DNA of 64,000 nt from Achromobacter sp. AONIH1 (GCF_002902905.1 NZ_CP026124.1:496001-560000); one strand, 5' to 3'. Shown: positions 46,310-56,290, counted from the first letter of the stretch. Translations and numbers: made by a program. Notes: a model not told the origin generated them from the letters alone.

Positions 46310-47227
46310 ATGACCGCTCTCGTGGACAAGTTCGCCAACCAGCTCGACTGGAACCTGCTGCGCACCTTCATGGTGATCGTGCAGGAACGCAGCATCACGC
46401 TGGCCGCCCACCGGCTGTCGGTGACGCAGCCCTCGGTCAGCGCGGCCCTGCGCCGCCTGGAAGAGCGGCTGGACCGCCGGCTGATCGAACGCGGCGGCGC
46501 GGCGTCCTTCCAGCCCACCGCCGCCGGCGAGGTGCTGTACCGGCACTGCGCCGACATCTACCGCCTGGTCACCGCGCTGCCCGAAGCGCTGGACGCGGCG
46601 CATAGCGCCGTGCAAGGCATCGTCACCCTGCACCTGAGCGGCCATGTGCACTGGCCCGAACTGCCGGCCCTGATCGCCGCCTACCGTCAGGAGTATCCGC
46701 TGGTCCGCTTCCGCATCAAGCGCGGCACCTGCGGCGACATCCTCAGCCTGCTGGCGCAGAAGAACGCCGCGCTGGGCGTCGTGTCCGCGTCCGACGCGCG
46801 CCCGACCCTCAGCCGTGCGCCGCTGTTCGAGCAGGACATGCTGCACTACGCCGCCGCCGGCGCGCCGTCCGGCGAACTGCGCGGCGCGCCCGTGATCGGC
46901 TACGAAGACGAACAGACCGGCGCGCCGCTGGCCGCGCTGGCCGTGCACCGGATCCGCTGCGGACTGGAAGGCGCCACCGTGGCCGAGGGCCTGGACTGCG
47001 ATGCCGTGGCCGCGCTGGTGCGCGCCGGCGCCGGCATCGGCGCCCTCCCGCGCCGCTACGCCGAGGCCGATCCCGCCCTGGCGGCGTTGCCGCTGGAACC
47101 CGTGACGCTGCCGGTCTACCTGGTGCGCCACGAACAGGCCGGCGCCAGCCGCGCGGACCAGAGCTTCCTGCAATTCCTGGCGTCGCGTCTGCCGGCCGCC
47201 AGCACGCCCCGCGCCGCCTCGGACTGA
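46310..47227 (+). CDS. LysR-family transcriptional regulator
   Basis: The 305-residue protein has a winged helix (QLDWNLLRTFMVIVQERSIT, then AHRLSVTQPSVSAALRRLEE) and an effector domain: GIVTLHLSGHVHWPELPALI, LSLLAQKNAALGVVSASDAR, LVRAGAGIGALPRRYAEAD. It follows the ABC operon on the same strand with a 71-base gap and is its likely regulator, perhaps also of the divergent hydantoinase pair. Confidence 0.92.
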   Translation: MTALVDKFANQLDWNLLRTFMVIVQERSITLAAHRLSVTQPSVSAALRRLEERLDRRLIERGGAASFQPTAAGEVLYRHCADIYRLVTALPEALDAAHSAVQGIVTLHLSGHVHWPELPALIAAYRQEYPLVRFRIKRGTCGDILSLLAQKNAALGVVSASDARPTLSRAPLFEQDMLHYAAAGAPSGELRGAPVIGYEDEQTGAPLAALAVHRIRCGLEGATVAEGLDCDAVAALVRAGAGIGALPRRYAEADPALAALPLEPVTLPVYLVRHEQAGASRADQSFLQFLASRLPAASTPRAASD

Positions 47228-47342
47228 GCCGCCCCGCGCCGGGCAAGCGCACGCGCCCCTGCGGTTATCATTGCGCGTAGCCCGGACGCCCCCGCCTGCC
47301 AGACGGACGGCGCGGATCCGCCCACCCCTGCCGCCGCGACCC

Positions 47343-48050
47343 ATGTCGTTCCCCAAACTCTCCTCTCCGCCCACCCTGACCGACACGGTCGCCAAGCGCC
47401 TGCTCGCCGAAATCCAGGAAGGCCGCGCGCAGCCCGGCGACAAGCTGCCCACCGAAACCGCGCTGGCCGAACAGTTCGGCGTCAGTCGCACCGTGATCCG
47501 CGAAGCGGTGTCGCGGCTGCGCCAGGACGGCATCGTCGAGGCGCGCCAGGGCAGCGGCGTATTCGTCACCGGCGCCACCGGCAACCGCGCGCTGCGCATC
47601 GACGCCGCCGAGCTGCGCTCGCTGGATGCCGTGCTGCATATCGTGGAATTGCGCCGCGCGCTGGAGACGGAGATCGCCGCGCAGGCCGCGGCGCGGCGCA
47701 AGAAGCGCGACATGGCCGCCATCGACGCGGCGCTGGCCGCGATCTCCGAGGCCGTGGCCGCCGGCGGCGACGGCGTCCAGGAAGACGTGGCCTTTCACCG
47801 CAGCATCGCGCACGCCACGGGCAACCCGTACTTCCTCACCACGCTCACCTTCGTCAGCCAGTTCCTGGTCGCCGCCACCCGCATCACACGCGGCAACGAG
47901 GCGCGCCACGCCGACCAGATGCGCGCCGTGCTGCAGGAACACGCCGCCATCGTCGAGGCCATACGCGGCCAGGACGTGGAAGGCGCGCGCGAAGCGGCGC
48001 GCGTGCACATGATCAACGCCGCCAAGCGGCTGAGCCTGGCGCACCGCTGA
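47343..48050 (+). CDS. GntR-family (FadR/FCD) transcriptional regulator
   Basis: The 235-residue protein has the GntR winged helix (LTDTVAKRLLAEIQEGRAQP, LPTETALAEQFGVSRTVIRE, GIVEARQGSGVFV) and an all-helical FCD effector domain (HIVELRRALETEIAAQAA, EDVAFHRSIAHATGNPYF, EHAAIVEAIRGQDVEGA). The His and Asp residues that bind metal and ligand in FCD domains are present. It lies convergent to the distal end of the acid-sugar operon (otnK) and is its expected repressor. Confidence 0.92.
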   Translation: MSFPKLSSPPTLTDTVAKRLLAEIQEGRAQPGDKLPTETALAEQFGVSRTVIREAVSRLRQDGIVEARQGSGVFVTGATGNRALRIDAAELRSLDAVLHIVELRRALETEIAAQAAARRKKRDMAAIDAALAAISEAVAAGGDGVQEDVAFHRSIAHATGNPYFLTTLTFVSQFLVAATRITRGNEARHADQMRAVLQEHAAIVEAIRGQDVEGAREAARVHMINAAKRLSLAHR

Positions 48051-48135
48051 ACCACACGGCGGCCGTTGGCGCGCAGGGCGGTTTCACTCGCTCACGGTCC
48101 AACGCAGGGGCGCGCTGCCGCCCGCGGCGCCGGCC

Positions 48136-49395
48136 TCAGTCTTGCGCGAACGCCTTCAGGAAGAAATCCGCGGCGCCGAAATTGCCGGACTTCAGCGCGA
48201 TGCTGATGTCGGCATCGACCGCCGCCGCGCGGCCCGAACACCAGGGCACGCCCGGATCGATCTGCTCGCCGATGGCGATCTGCTCCAGTCCCAGCGCCTG
48301 CACCACCGCGCCCGAGGTCTCGCCGCCGGCCACGATGAGCTGGCGCACGCCGAGTTCGATCAGACCGCGCGCGATGCGGGCGATCTCAGCCTCGATCAGC
48401 GCGCCGGCCCGTTCCGCGCCCAGCGCGCCCTGCGTCTGCCGGACGCTGTCCGGCGCGGCCGTGGAATAAAGCAACACCGGTCCCGAGGCCAGCAAGGGCC
48501 GCGCCCACGCCAGCGCCTCGCCCGCCACGTCCTCGCCAGCGGCGATGCGCAGGGGATCCAGCGCCAGCGCCGGACGGCCGCTGGCGATGAACGCGGCAAC
48601 CTGCCCATTGGTGGTGGCCGAGCAGCTGCCCGCCACCACGGCCTGCGCGCCGGCCGCGCGCACCGGCGCCGTGGCCGCGCCCGGCGTCAGGGCCCAGTTC
48701 GCCGGCAGGCCAATCGCCACGCCCGAACCCGCCGTCACCAGGGGCATGCCCTTCAGCGCCGGTCCCAGAGCCAGCAGGTCGTCGTTGGACACGGCATCGA
48801 CGATGGCGATCTCCACGCCCTCGGCGCGCAGCGCGGCGATGCGCTCGCGGATGGCGGCGCTGCCGCGCGCCACCACGGCATGGTCGATCAGGCCGACCTT
48901 GCGCCGCGTCTGCGCCGCCAGCACGCGCAGCAGGTTCGGATCCGTCATGGGCGTGAGCGGATGATGCTGCATGCCCGACTCGTTCAGCAGCACGTCGCCC
49001 ACGAACAGATAGCCCTTGAACACCGTGCGCTTGTTGTCCGGAAAGGCCGGCGTGGCAATGGTGAAGTCCGTGCCCAGCCGGGCCATCAGCGCATCCGTCA
49101 CCGGGCCGATATTGCCCTGCGGCGTGCTGTCGAAGGTGGAGCAGTACTTGAAGTAGATCTGCTCCGCGCCCTGCGCCCGCAGCCATGCCAGCGCCGCCAG
49201 CGATTGCGCGACCGCCTCGTCGGCGGGCAGGCTGCGCGTCTTGAGCGCGACCACCACCGCGTCGGCATCCGCGCGCAGCGGACCGCCCGGCACGCCGATG
49301 GTCTGCACGGCGCGCATGCCGGCGCGCACCAGGTTGTTGGCCAGATCGGTGGCGCCGGTGAAGTCGTCGGCGATGCAGCCCAGCTTGATGCTCAT
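48136..49395 (-). CDS. otnK: 3-oxo-tetronate 4-kinase (DUF1537 family)
   Basis: The 419-residue protein is a four-carbon acid-sugar kinase of the DUF1537 family. The N-terminal domain shows IADDFTGATDLANNL (residues 8-22) and FKYCSTFDSTPQGNIGPV, and the C-terminal nucleotide-binding domain LIVAGGETSGAVVQALGL. It phosphorylates 3-oxo-tetronates, made by LtnD/DenD and OtnI, for the decarboxylase OtnC. It is last in the operon; ATGA overlap (49392-49395) couples it to ltnD. Confidence 0.93.
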   Translation of the reverse strand: MSIKLGCIADDFTGATDLANNLVRAGMRAVQTIGVPGGPLRADADAVVVALKTRSLPADEAVAQSLAALAWLRAQGAEQIYFKYCSTFDSTPQGNIGPVTDALMARLGTDFTIATPAFPDNKRTVFKGYLFVGDVLLNESGMQHHPLTPMTDPNLLRVLAAQTRRKVGLIDHAVVARGSAAIRERIAALRAEGVEIAIVDAVSNDDLLALGPALKGMPLVTAGSGVAIGLPANWALTPGAATAPVRAAGAQAVVAGSCSATTNGQVAAFIASGRPALALDPLRIAAGEDVAGEALAWARPLLASGPVLLYSTAAPDSVRQTQGALGAERAGALIEAEIARIARGLIELGVRQLIVAGGETSGAVVQALGLEQIAIGEQIDPGVPWCSGRAAAVDADISIALKSGNFGAADFFLKAFAQD

Positions 49396-50312
49396 TTCGC
49401 CTCCGGCAGGCGGATGCCCGGGAAGATCTTGATGACCGCGCTGTCGTCCTCGCGGCCATGGCCGGCGGTGGACGCCTGCATGAACATCTGGTGCGCGGTG
49501 GACGCCAGCGGCAGCGGGAATTTGCTATGACGGGCCGTGTCCAGCACCAGCCCCAGATCCTTGACGAAGATGTCCACCGCCGACAGCGGCGCATAGTCGC
49601 CGGCCAGCACGTGCGCCATGCGGTTCTCGAACATCCAGCTGTTGCCGGCGCTGTGCGTGATCACTTCGTACAGCGCATCGGCGTCCACGCCCTCGCGCAG
49701 GCCCAGCGCCATGGCCTCGGCGGCCGCGGCGATGTGCACGCCGGCCAGCAGCTGGTTGATGATCTTGACCTTGCTGCCCGCGCCGGCGCGGTCGCCCAGC
49801 CGATAGACCTTGCCGGCCATCGCTTCCAGCACGCCTTCACAAGCCGCGTAGGCGGCGGCGCTGCCGGCCGTCATCATGGTCATCTGGCCAGCGGCGGCCT
49901 TGGCCGCGCCGCCTGAGATCGGCGCGTCCAGATAGTGCAGGCCCAGCGCCTGCAGCCGGGCCTCCAGCGCCACGGACCAGTTCGGATCCACGGTGGAGCA
50001 CATGACGAACACCGAGCCGGGTTGCAACTCGCCGGCCAGCCCGCCGTCGCCGAACAATACGGCCTCGGTCTGCTGCGCGTTGACCACCACGCTGACGATC
50101 ACATCGCAGGCCCGCGCCATCTCGGCCAGCGTGGCGCAGGCCACGCCGCCCTCGGCCGCGAAGGCGGCGGCGGCCTCGGCGCGCACGTCGTACACGTGCA
50201 CGGTCAGGCCGGCGCGGCGCAGGCTGCGGGCGATGCCCGAGCCCATCGCGCCCAGGCCGACCACGCCGACGCGGCGGCCGGTCAAGGTGGAAGAAGAAGT
50301 TGTGCTGTTCAT
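49392..50312 (-). CDS. ltnD: L-threonate dehydrogenase (3-hydroxyacid dehydrogenase family)
   Basis: The 306-residue protein is a beta-hydroxyacid dehydrogenase: NAD-binding GVVGLGAMGSGIARSL (residues 16-31), substrate-binding LDAPISGGAAKAAAGQMTMM, catalytic Lys in GAGSKVKIINQLLAGVH and the C-terminal helical domain with VDIFVKDLGLVLDTARH. In DUF1537 operons this enzyme oxidises L-threonate to 2-oxo-tetronate. The neighbours otnK and denD support the name. Confidence 0.9.
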   Translation of the reverse strand: MNSTTSSSTLTGRRVGVVGLGAMGSGIARSLRRAGLTVHVYDVRAEAAAAFAAEGGVACATLAEMARACDVIVSVVVNAQQTEAVLFGDGGLAGELQPGSVFVMCSTVDPNWSVALEARLQALGLHYLDAPISGGAAKAAAGQMTMMTAGSAAAYAACEGVLEAMAGKVYRLGDRAGAGSKVKIINQLLAGVHIAAAAEAMALGLREGVDADALYEVITHSAGNSWMFENRMAHVLAGDYAPLSAVDIFVKDLGLVLDTARHSKFPLPLASTAHQMFMQASTAGHGREDDSAVIKIFPGIRLPEAK

Positions 50313-50364
50313 GGTGTGAAGAGAGTGACGGCGATGAGTTGCGATGACGGGCGGCCGGGCGCGC

Positions 50365-51336
50365 TCAGCGCGGCAGGTCGTCGTCGATGTAGGCCCGGAT
50401 GATGTCGGCGAAGCTGCCGTCGCCCGACAGCCCCAGCCGTTCGGCCCGGGACGTGTCCCAGCGGCCCGGCCAGCTGCCGACGATGCGCTCGACGCGCGCG
50501 TCCGGCTCCCAGTGGATGCGGTCCGCGACCGTATCGCCCGCCACCTCGCGCAGCGCCCGCGCCATGTCTTGGGCCGTCACGCAGACGCCGGGCAGGTTGA
50601 TGGGCGCGCGGCTGTCCAGCCGCGCCGCGTCCAGCTCGCAGCCCGCCACCAGCGCCGCGATCGCGCCGCGCGGCGACAGCAGCCACAGCCGCGTGCCGGG
50701 ATGCACCGGGCACACGGCATCCTCTCCGTTCAGCGGCTCGCGGATCATGCCGCTGGCGAAGGACGAGGCGGCGGCGTTGGGCTTGCCCGGCCGCACGCTG
50801 ATGGTGGGCAGGCGCAGCACCCGGCCGTCGACGAAACCGCGCCGCGTGTAGTCGGCCAGCAGCAGCTCGGCGATAGCCTTCTGCGTACCGTAGGACGATT
50901 GCGGATTCAGCGCGGTATCGTCGCGCACGATCTCGGGCAGGTTTCCGCCGTACACCGCGACGGAGCTGGTGAAGATCACGCGCGGCCGGTGTCCCAGCGC
51001 GCGGCAGGTTTCGAGCAGCGCGCGCGAGGCATCCAGGTTGATGCGCATGCCCAGGTCGAAGTCGGCCTCGGCCTGGCCGCTGACGATGGCGGCCAGATGG
51101 AACACGACGCGCGTGTCGGCGTCCATCGCCTGACGCAGCACGGCCGGGTCGGAAATATCGCCCACCTGCGCATGCGCGCGCGGATCGCCGTGCGTATCGG
51201 CGGCGACCACGTCCAGCAGGTCGATGCGCGAGATCGGCTCGGCCGCGCCGTCCAGCGTCAGCACGCCTTGCGCCAGCAGCTTGCGCGCCAGCCGCTGGCC
51301 CAGGAAACCGGCGCCGCCGGTGATGAGTATCTTCAT
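50365..51336 (-). CDS. denD: D-erythronate dehydrogenase (NAD-dependent SDR)
   Basis: The 323-residue extended SDR has ITGGAGFLGQRLARKLL (NAD site, residues 5-21), VFHLAAIVSGQAEADFD, the catalytic YxxxK in SSYGTQKAIAELLLADYTR (in two adjoining parts) and LPTISVRPGKPN. In this operon type the enzyme oxidises D-erythronate to 2-oxo-tetronate. With ltnD present, both the threonate and erythronate branches are covered. Confidence 0.9.
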   Translation of the reverse strand: MKILITGGAGFLGQRLARKLLAQGVLTLDGAAEPISRIDLLDVVAADTHGDPRAHAQVGDISDPAVLRQAMDADTRVVFHLAAIVSGQAEADFDLGMRINLDASRALLETCRALGHRPRVIFTSSVAVYGGNLPEIVRDDTALNPQSSYGTQKAIAELLLADYTRRGFVDGRVLRLPTISVRPGKPNAAASSFASGMIREPLNGEDAVCPVHPGTRLWLLSPRGAIAALVAGCELDAARLDSRAPINLPGVCVTAQDMARALREVAGDTVADRIHWEPDARVERIVGSWPGRWDTSRAERLGLSGDGSFADIIRAYIDDDLPR

Positions 51337-51381
51337 GGCTGTGTGCCTCGTAGCGGATTCAGGGGTGCATGGCGCGCCGGA

Positions 51382-52170
51382 TCAGGCGCCCCGGTTCAGA
51401 TAGGGCCGCGCCCAGCCCAGGCCGGCCGATGTGCCCGCGCGGGGCCGGTACTCGCAGCCGATCCAGCCGTCGTAGCCCAGCGCGTCGATCTGCTCGAACA
51501 GGTAGGGATAGTTCAGCTCGCCCAGGTCGGGTTCGTGCCGGTCCGGCACGCCCGCGATCTGGATATGGCCGATGCCGGCCATGTCGCGGCGCAGCTTCAT
51601 CGTCAGATCGCCTTCGACGATCTGGCAGTGATAGCAGTCGAACTGCACCTTCAGGTTGGCCGCGTCCAGCACGGCTCGGACGGCCTGGGCCTCGTCCTGG
51701 CGCGTCAGGAAGAAACCGGGCATATCGCGTGGATTGATGGGTTCGATGACGATGGTGATGCCGGCGCCGGCCGCGAGACGCGCGGCGTAATCCAGGTTCT
51801 CCAGGTACGCGGCGCGATGCGCGGCCCGGTCCTGGCCGGGCGCGATCAGCCCCGCCATCACGTGCAGGCTGCGGTTGCCCAGCCGCGCGGCGTATTCCAG
51901 CGCCTGGTCCAGCCCGCGCCGGAACTCGTCCTGCCGACCGGGCAGCGAGGCGATACCGCGCTCGCCGGCCTGCCAGTCGCCGGGCGGCGCGTTGAACAGC
52001 GCCTGCGCGAGGCCATGCGCGTCCAGCCGCGCACGGATCTCGGCGGCGGGATGCTCGTAGGGAAACAGGAACTCCACCGCCCGGAAGCCATCGCGCGCGG
52101 CCGCGGCGAAGCGTTCCAGGAAGGGATGTTCGGTGTACATCATGCTGAGGTTTGCAGCCAGGCGCGGCAC
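51382..52170 (-). CDS. otnI: 2-oxo-tetronate isomerase
   Basis: The 262-residue TIM-barrel isomerase (hydroxypyruvate isomerase-like) has [49 protein letters not shown] and [10 protein letters not shown]. It moves the oxo group from C2 to C3 before OtnK. The start is GTG at 52170, chosen because AAGGA lies upstream at a good distance and the sequence aligns with its paralogue from there. The paralogue is at 31052-31837. Confidence 0.91.
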   Translation of the reverse strand: MPRLAANLSMMYTEHPFLERFAAAARDGFRAVEFLFPYEHPAAEIRARLDAHGLAQALFNAPPGDWQAGERGIASLPGRQDEFRRGLDQALEYAARLGNRSLHVMAGLIAPGQDRAAHRAAYLENLDYAARLAAGAGITIVIEPINPRDMPGFFLTRQDEAQAVRAVLDAANLKVQFDCYHCQIVEGDLTMKLRRDMAGIGHIQIAGVPDRHEPDLGELNYPYLFEQIDALGYDGWIGCEYRPRAGTSAGLGWARPYLNRGA

Positions 52171-52193
52171 GGCGATTCCTTGTCTGTATAAAG

Positions 52194-53528
52194 CTAACGG
52201 TTCACCATCCGGGCCGGCGTCAGCCACACGGCGACGGCGCCCAGCACCAGCAGCGCGGCCAGCACGTACATGCCGGACTGCGTCGACTGGGTCAGGTCTT
52301 TCAGGTAGCCGACCATGTAGGGGCTGACGAAACCCGCGAGGTTGCCCACGGAGTTGACGATGGCGATGCCGGCGGCGGCGGCCGTGCCCGACAGGAAGGC
52401 GGTGGGCAGCGACCAGAACAGCGGCGCGCAGGTCAGCACGCCAGCCGCGGCCAGCGACAGGAACAGCAACGACATCGCGGTGTTGTCGGCGAACGAGGCC
52501 GTGGCGGCGAAACCGATGGCGCCCGCCAGGGCCGGCACGATCAGGTGCCAGCGGCGCTCGCGGCGGCGGTCGGCGCTGTGGCCCAGCAGGTTCATGACCA
52601 CGATGGCGCATAGGAAGGGGATGGCGCTGAGCAGCCCGATCTTGAACGCGCCGCTCACGCCGGTGGACTTGACCAGCGTGGGCATCCAGAAGGTCAGCCC
52701 GTACTGGCCGGCCACGAAAGTGAAGTAGATCAGGCACATCCACCAGACGCGCTTGTCGGCGAAGACTTCGCGCAGCGAATGGCGCTGCGCGCCGGCCTGC
52801 TTCTGGTCGGCCTCGATCTCGCGCGTCAGCAGCCGCTTTTCCTCGTCGCTGAGCCACTTGGCGCGGTCGATGCCGTTATCCAGGTACATGACGGTGACGA
52901 TGCCGATGAGGATGGCCGGCAGCGCCTCGATCAGGAACATCCACTGCCAGCCCTGCAGGCCGTGCGCGCCGTGGAAGGCTTCCATGATCCAGCCCGACAG
53001 CGGATTGCCGAAGATGCCGGCCACGGGAATCGCGGACATGAACAGCGCGATGATCTTGGCGCGGCGCTGCGCCGGATACCAGTAGGTCAGGTACAGGATC
53101 ACGCCCGGATAGAAGCCCGCCTCGGCCAGCCCCAACAGGAAGCGCAGCACGTAGAAGCCGGTGGGCGTCTCCACGAACATGAACAGGGCGGACAGGATGC
53201 CCCAGGTGATCATGATGCGCGCGATCCAGATGCGCGCGCCGATACGGTGCATGAGCAGATTGCTGGGCACCTCGAACAGGAAATAGCCCAGGAAGAACAC
53301 GCCCGCCCCCAGGCCAAACACCGCTTCGCTGAAGCCCAGGTCCTGCGACATCTGCAGCTTGGCGAAGCCGACGTTGACGCGGTCCAGGTAGGCGATCACG
53401 TAGCAGAGCATCAGGAAAGGCACCAGGCGCCAGAACACCTTGGCGTAGGCGCGCGCGGTGGCGCGGGCATCGGGATCCTGCGGGGTGCTGCCGGCGGCCG
53501 TCTCCACGGCCATGTCCATCCGGGTCAT
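52194..53528 (-). CDS. MFS transporter, anion:cation symporter (ACS) type, probable acid-sugar importer
   Basis: The 444-residue protein has 12 transmembrane helices and the ACS family marks: [20 protein letters not shown] near residue 45, [40 protein letters not shown] and [20 protein letters not shown]. Members take up hexuronates, galactonate or tartrate. Lying between otnC and otnI, it should import threonate/erythronate. GGAGAC precedes the ATG. Confidence 0.9.
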   Translation of the reverse strand: MTRMDMAVETAAGSTPQDPDARATARAYAKVFWRLVPFLMLCYVIAYLDRVNVGFAKLQMSQDLGFSEAVFGLGAGVFFLGYFLFEVPSNLLMHRIGARIWIARIMITWGILSALFMFVETPTGFYVLRFLLGLAEAGFYPGVILYLTYWYPAQRRAKIIALFMSAIPVAGIFGNPLSGWIMEAFHGAHGLQGWQWMFLIEALPAILIGIVTVMYLDNGIDRAKWLSDEEKRLLTREIEADQKQAGAQRHSLREVFADKRVWWMCLIYFTFVAGQYGLTFWMPTLVKSTGVSGAFKIGLLSAIPFLCAIVVMNLLGHSADRRRERRWHLIVPALAGAIGFAATASFADNTAMSLLFLSLAAAGVLTCAPLFWSLPTAFLSGTAAAAGIAIVNSVGNLAGFVSPYMVGYLKDLTQSTQSGMYVLAALLVLGAVAVWLTPARMVNR

Positions 53529-53599
53529 CGTTGTCTCCAGGGTCTTGCGCCGCGCCGGTCCGCTTGCTCACGGCCGGCGGGCTTGGTGGTCGGGAAAAA

Positions 53600-54250
53600 T
53601 CACCAGCGGGCGCCGAACGCGGCGCGCAGTTCCTCCAGCGCGGCGGCGTCCAGCGGCTCGGGACGCGGCTGGCTCATCAGCCACAGGCGCGCGGTTTCCT
53701 CGAGTTCTTCGAGCGCGTAGGCGGCATGCGCCACGGAGCGCTCCCAGACCACCGGCCCCAGCCGCTCGAACAGCGCGCCACGCACCTGGGCAGCCAGCGC
53801 CGCCACCTCGGCGGCGACCTGGGGATCGCCGGGACGGCGATAAGCGATCAGCGGAATGCGCCCGACCTTCATGACCTGGTAGGGCGTGATCGGCGGCAGG
53901 ACTTCGTCCGGACGCCAGACGCCAGCCAGCGTCAGCGCCACCAGATGGGTGGAATGCGTGTGCACGATGCCGCGCGCCTCGGGATTGGCGCGGTAGATGC
54001 CCTGGTGCAGCGCCAGGGTCTTGGAGGGCTTGGCGCCGGACACCCAGTTGCCGGCGGCATCGACCTTGGACAGCGCGGCGGGATCGAGCCGGCCCAGGCA
54101 GGCGTCGGTGGGCGTGATCAGCCAGCCGTCGTCCAGGCGCGCGCTGATGTTGCCGGCCGCGCCCACGGTATAGCCACGGTTGTACAGGCTGGCGCCGACG
54201 GTGCAGATTTCTTCGCGAATGCAGGATTCGGGGCGGGTGTCTTCGGTCAT
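53600..54250 (-). CDS. otnC: 3-oxo-tetronate 4-phosphate decarboxylase (class II aldolase family)
   Basis: The 216-residue protein is an AraD-like class II aldolase: GAAGNISARLDDGWLITPTD near residue 30, metal-binding HTHSTHLVAL (HxHST) and a C-terminal His in VAHAAYALEELEETAR. It decarboxylates 3-oxo-tetronate 4-phosphate to dihydroxyacetone phosphate. The start MTEDTRPES follows AAGG; a longer Arg-rich start is less likely. It is the first gene of the operon. Confidence 0.92.
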   Translation of the reverse strand: MTEDTRPESCIREEICTVGASLYNRGYTVGAAGNISARLDDGWLITPTDACLGRLDPAALSKVDAAGNWVSGAKPSKTLALHQGIYRANPEARGIVHTHSTHLVALTLAGVWRPDEVLPPITPYQVMKVGRIPLIAYRRPGDPQVAAEVAALAAQVRGALFERLGPVVWERSVAHAAYALEELEETARLWLMSQPRPEPLDAAALEELRAAFGARW

Positions 54251-54343
54251 GGCCTTGCGCCGGGCAGACACCCGGCCGGCCGCCAACGCGGCCCGGACGA
54301 GGCGCCGCGACAGCGTGTCTCTTTGGGTTTAAGTTATCGGGTC

Positions 54344-54352
54344 ATCATACAA
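54344..54352. promoter_or_regulatory. Possible GntR half-site upstream of the acid-sugar operon
   Basis: ATCATACAA (TTGTATGAT on the operon strand) resembles half-sites of FCD-type GntR operators and lies in the AT-rich patch about 95 bases upstream of otnC, where the operon promoter should be. A matching second arm was not found, so this is tentative. The rest of 54251-54487 shows nothing else. Confidence 0.3.
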
Positions 54353-54487
54353 ATTTGAGAAAATGGGAGGAACCGGGAAAACCCGGATCCGGAAGGTTTG
54401 AATATCAAATCGAAGGCGGCATCGCGCTCGCGGCAACCGCCGGGCCGCTCGCCAACGCGCGCCGCCGGCCTGGCGCCGGCAGCCGGT

Positions 54488-55174
54488 TCAACCCGCCACG
54501 AAGCCACGCCGCCGCGCCGCCGCCCGCACCAGCTCCGCCGGCATCATCGGCCCGGTCAGCGCGCGCGCCTGCGCCAGCGTGGCGGCGTCGGCCAGTTCGG
54601 GGCGGCCGCAGGCGTTGGGCGGCTCGGGCGCGTATTCCAGCACCAGCTCGATCAGCTTCGATGTCTCTTCGCCGCGCCAGTGCCGGATCATCGACAGGCC
54701 GAAGTCGATGCCGGCGGTGACGCCGCCGCCGCTGGCTCGGTTGCGATCGATGACGACGCGGGCCGCGTCGGGTATCGCGCCGAACTGGTCCAGGTAGTGA
54801 CGCGCGGTCCAATGGCTGGCCGAACGGTAGCCACGCAGCAGTCCCGCCGCGCCCAGCAGCAGCGCGCCGGTGCAGACGCTGGTCACCCAGGCCGCGCCCT
54901 CGCCCGCCCGCGCGATGGCGTCCAGCAAGGCGTCGTCCTGCAGCGCCTCGAACGTCGGCAGCGCGCCGCCCGGCACCAGCAGCACGTCGGGCGCGGTGGA
55001 AAAGTCGGTAAAGTCATGCGTGGCGCGCAGCGTCAGCCCGGAATCGGTGAGCACGTCGCCCTTGGCGGACGCCACGAACTCGAACGCGACGTCCGGCATG
55101 GCGCCCCAGGCGGTGACAGGTCCCACCAGGTCCAGCGCCGTGAAACCCGGGTACATGAAACATACGATCTTCAT
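54488..55174 (-). CDS. DJ-1/PfpI-family protein (isonitrile hydratase-like)
   Basis: The 228-residue protein has the DJ-1 fold with nucleophile Cys101 in the elbow VTSVCTGALLLGAAGLL, early Asp in FTALDLVGPV (residue 15) and LLVPGGALPTFEAL. These residues fit the isonitrile hydratase/GATase1-like group, which hydrates isonitriles to N-formyl amides, but related proteins have other roles. It is divergent from a GlxA-type regulator with a 134-base gap and is presumably its target. Confidence 0.85.
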   Translation of the reverse strand: MKIVCFMYPGFTALDLVGPVTAWGAMPDVAFEFVASAKGDVLTDSGLTLRATHDFTDFSTAPDVLLVPGGALPTFEALQDDALLDAIARAGEGAAWVTSVCTGALLLGAAGLLRGYRSASHWTARHYLDQFGAIPDAARVVIDRNRASGGGVTAGIDFGLSMIRHWRGEETSKLIELVLEYAPEPPNACGRPELADAATLAQARALTGPMMPAELVRAAARRRGFVAG

Positions 55175-55308
55175 TACAGCCTCGATAAAGTGTCTATGCG
55201 TTTTCGCCCTGTTTTTATAGTGTCGGCGCCCGCCGGCGACAACGCCGCGGCACAGGCAGATCCGGCCAAACGCAAGCCCGTTCGCGCCACCGCCTGGAGC
55301 GCGGCCTG

Positions 55309-56271
55309 ATGCTCGCGCCGCGCAGCGTCGCCCTCGCCTTCGGCCCGGACGCGGCGGCGCTGGACCTGGCCGGCCCCATGGATGTGTTTTCGGCTGCCAC
55401 CGCGATGCTCGGCGAAGGCGCTGGCTACCGCCTGCTGCTGGTGTCCCCGCAGGACGGGCCGGTGCGCCTGTCCAACGGATCACGCATGCTGCCCGACCTG
55501 CGCTGCGCGGACGCCAACGAACGCTACGACGTGGTGCTGGCGGCGGGCGGCCCCACGCCCGCGCACGACTCCGCCTTGAGCGGCTGGCTGCGGCGGGCCT
55601 GCCCACGCGCACGCGTGCATGGATCGATCTGCACCGGCGCCTTCGCGCTCGGCCACGCCGGGCTGCTGGACGGTCATACCGTCACCACGCATTGGGAATT
55701 CGCCGATGAGCTGGCGACCCGCTTTCCCGCCGCGCGGGTCGAGCCGGACCGCATCCATGTGCGCAGCGGCGCGCTGATCACCTCGGCCGGCGTAACCGCC
55801 GGCATCGACCTGGCCCTGGCGCTGGTGGCCGAGGACCATGGCGCGGAACTGGCGCTGCGCATCGCGCAGAAGCTGGTGGTGGTGGCCCAGCGGCAAGGCG
55901 GGCAATCGCAGTTCAGCCCCTACCTGAGCGCGCCACAGGATCCGGGCACGCCGATCGCGCGGGTACAGGCCCATGTGATGGAACACGCCGGCGACGACTA
56001 CAGCGTGGCCAGGCTGGCCGCCATCGCCGGCATGAGCGCGCGCAGCTTCGCGCGCCATTTCACGCAGGCCGCCGGCATCACGCCGCGCGAATTCATCGAG
56101 CGCGCGCGCGTCGATGCCGCGCGCCGCCTGCTCGAAGGCAGCCGCCAGCCGCTCAAGGCCATCGCCTACGATTGCGGATTCGGCAACGCGGACAATATGC
56201 GGCGCGTGTTCCAGCGGCGGCTGCGCGTCTCGCCCGCCGACTACCGGGCGCGCTTCAACCGCGACGCCTGA
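55309..56271 (+). CDS. GlxA-family transcriptional regulator (DJ-1-like plus AraC)
   Basis: The 320-residue protein is a DJ-1/PfpI-like N-terminal domain (ALDLAGPMDVFSAATAM, HGSICTGAFALGHAGLL with Cys108, ITSAGVTAGIDLALALVAED) fused to a C-terminal AraC helix-turn-helix (residues about 220-318: VARLAAIAGMSARSFARHF, LKAIAYDCGFGNADNMRRVF). Regulators of this build control amine and isonitrile use. The start ATG follows a weak ribosome-binding site. Confidence 0.92.
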   Translation: MLAPRSVALAFGPDAAALDLAGPMDVFSAATAMLGEGAGYRLLLVSPQDGPVRLSNGSRMLPDLRCADANERYDVVLAAGGPTPAHDSALSGWLRRACPRARVHGSICTGAFALGHAGLLDGHTVTTHWEFADELATRFPAARVEPDRIHVRSGALITSAGVTAGIDLALALVAEDHGAELALRIAQKLVVVAQRQGGQSQFSPYLSAPQDPGTPIARVQAHVMEHAGDDYSVARLAAIAGMSARSFARHFTQAAGITPREFIERARVDAARRLLEGSRQPLKAIAYDCGFGNADNMRRVFQRRLRVSPADYRARFNRDA

Positions 56272-56290
56272 AACGCGACAGCAGCGGGCG

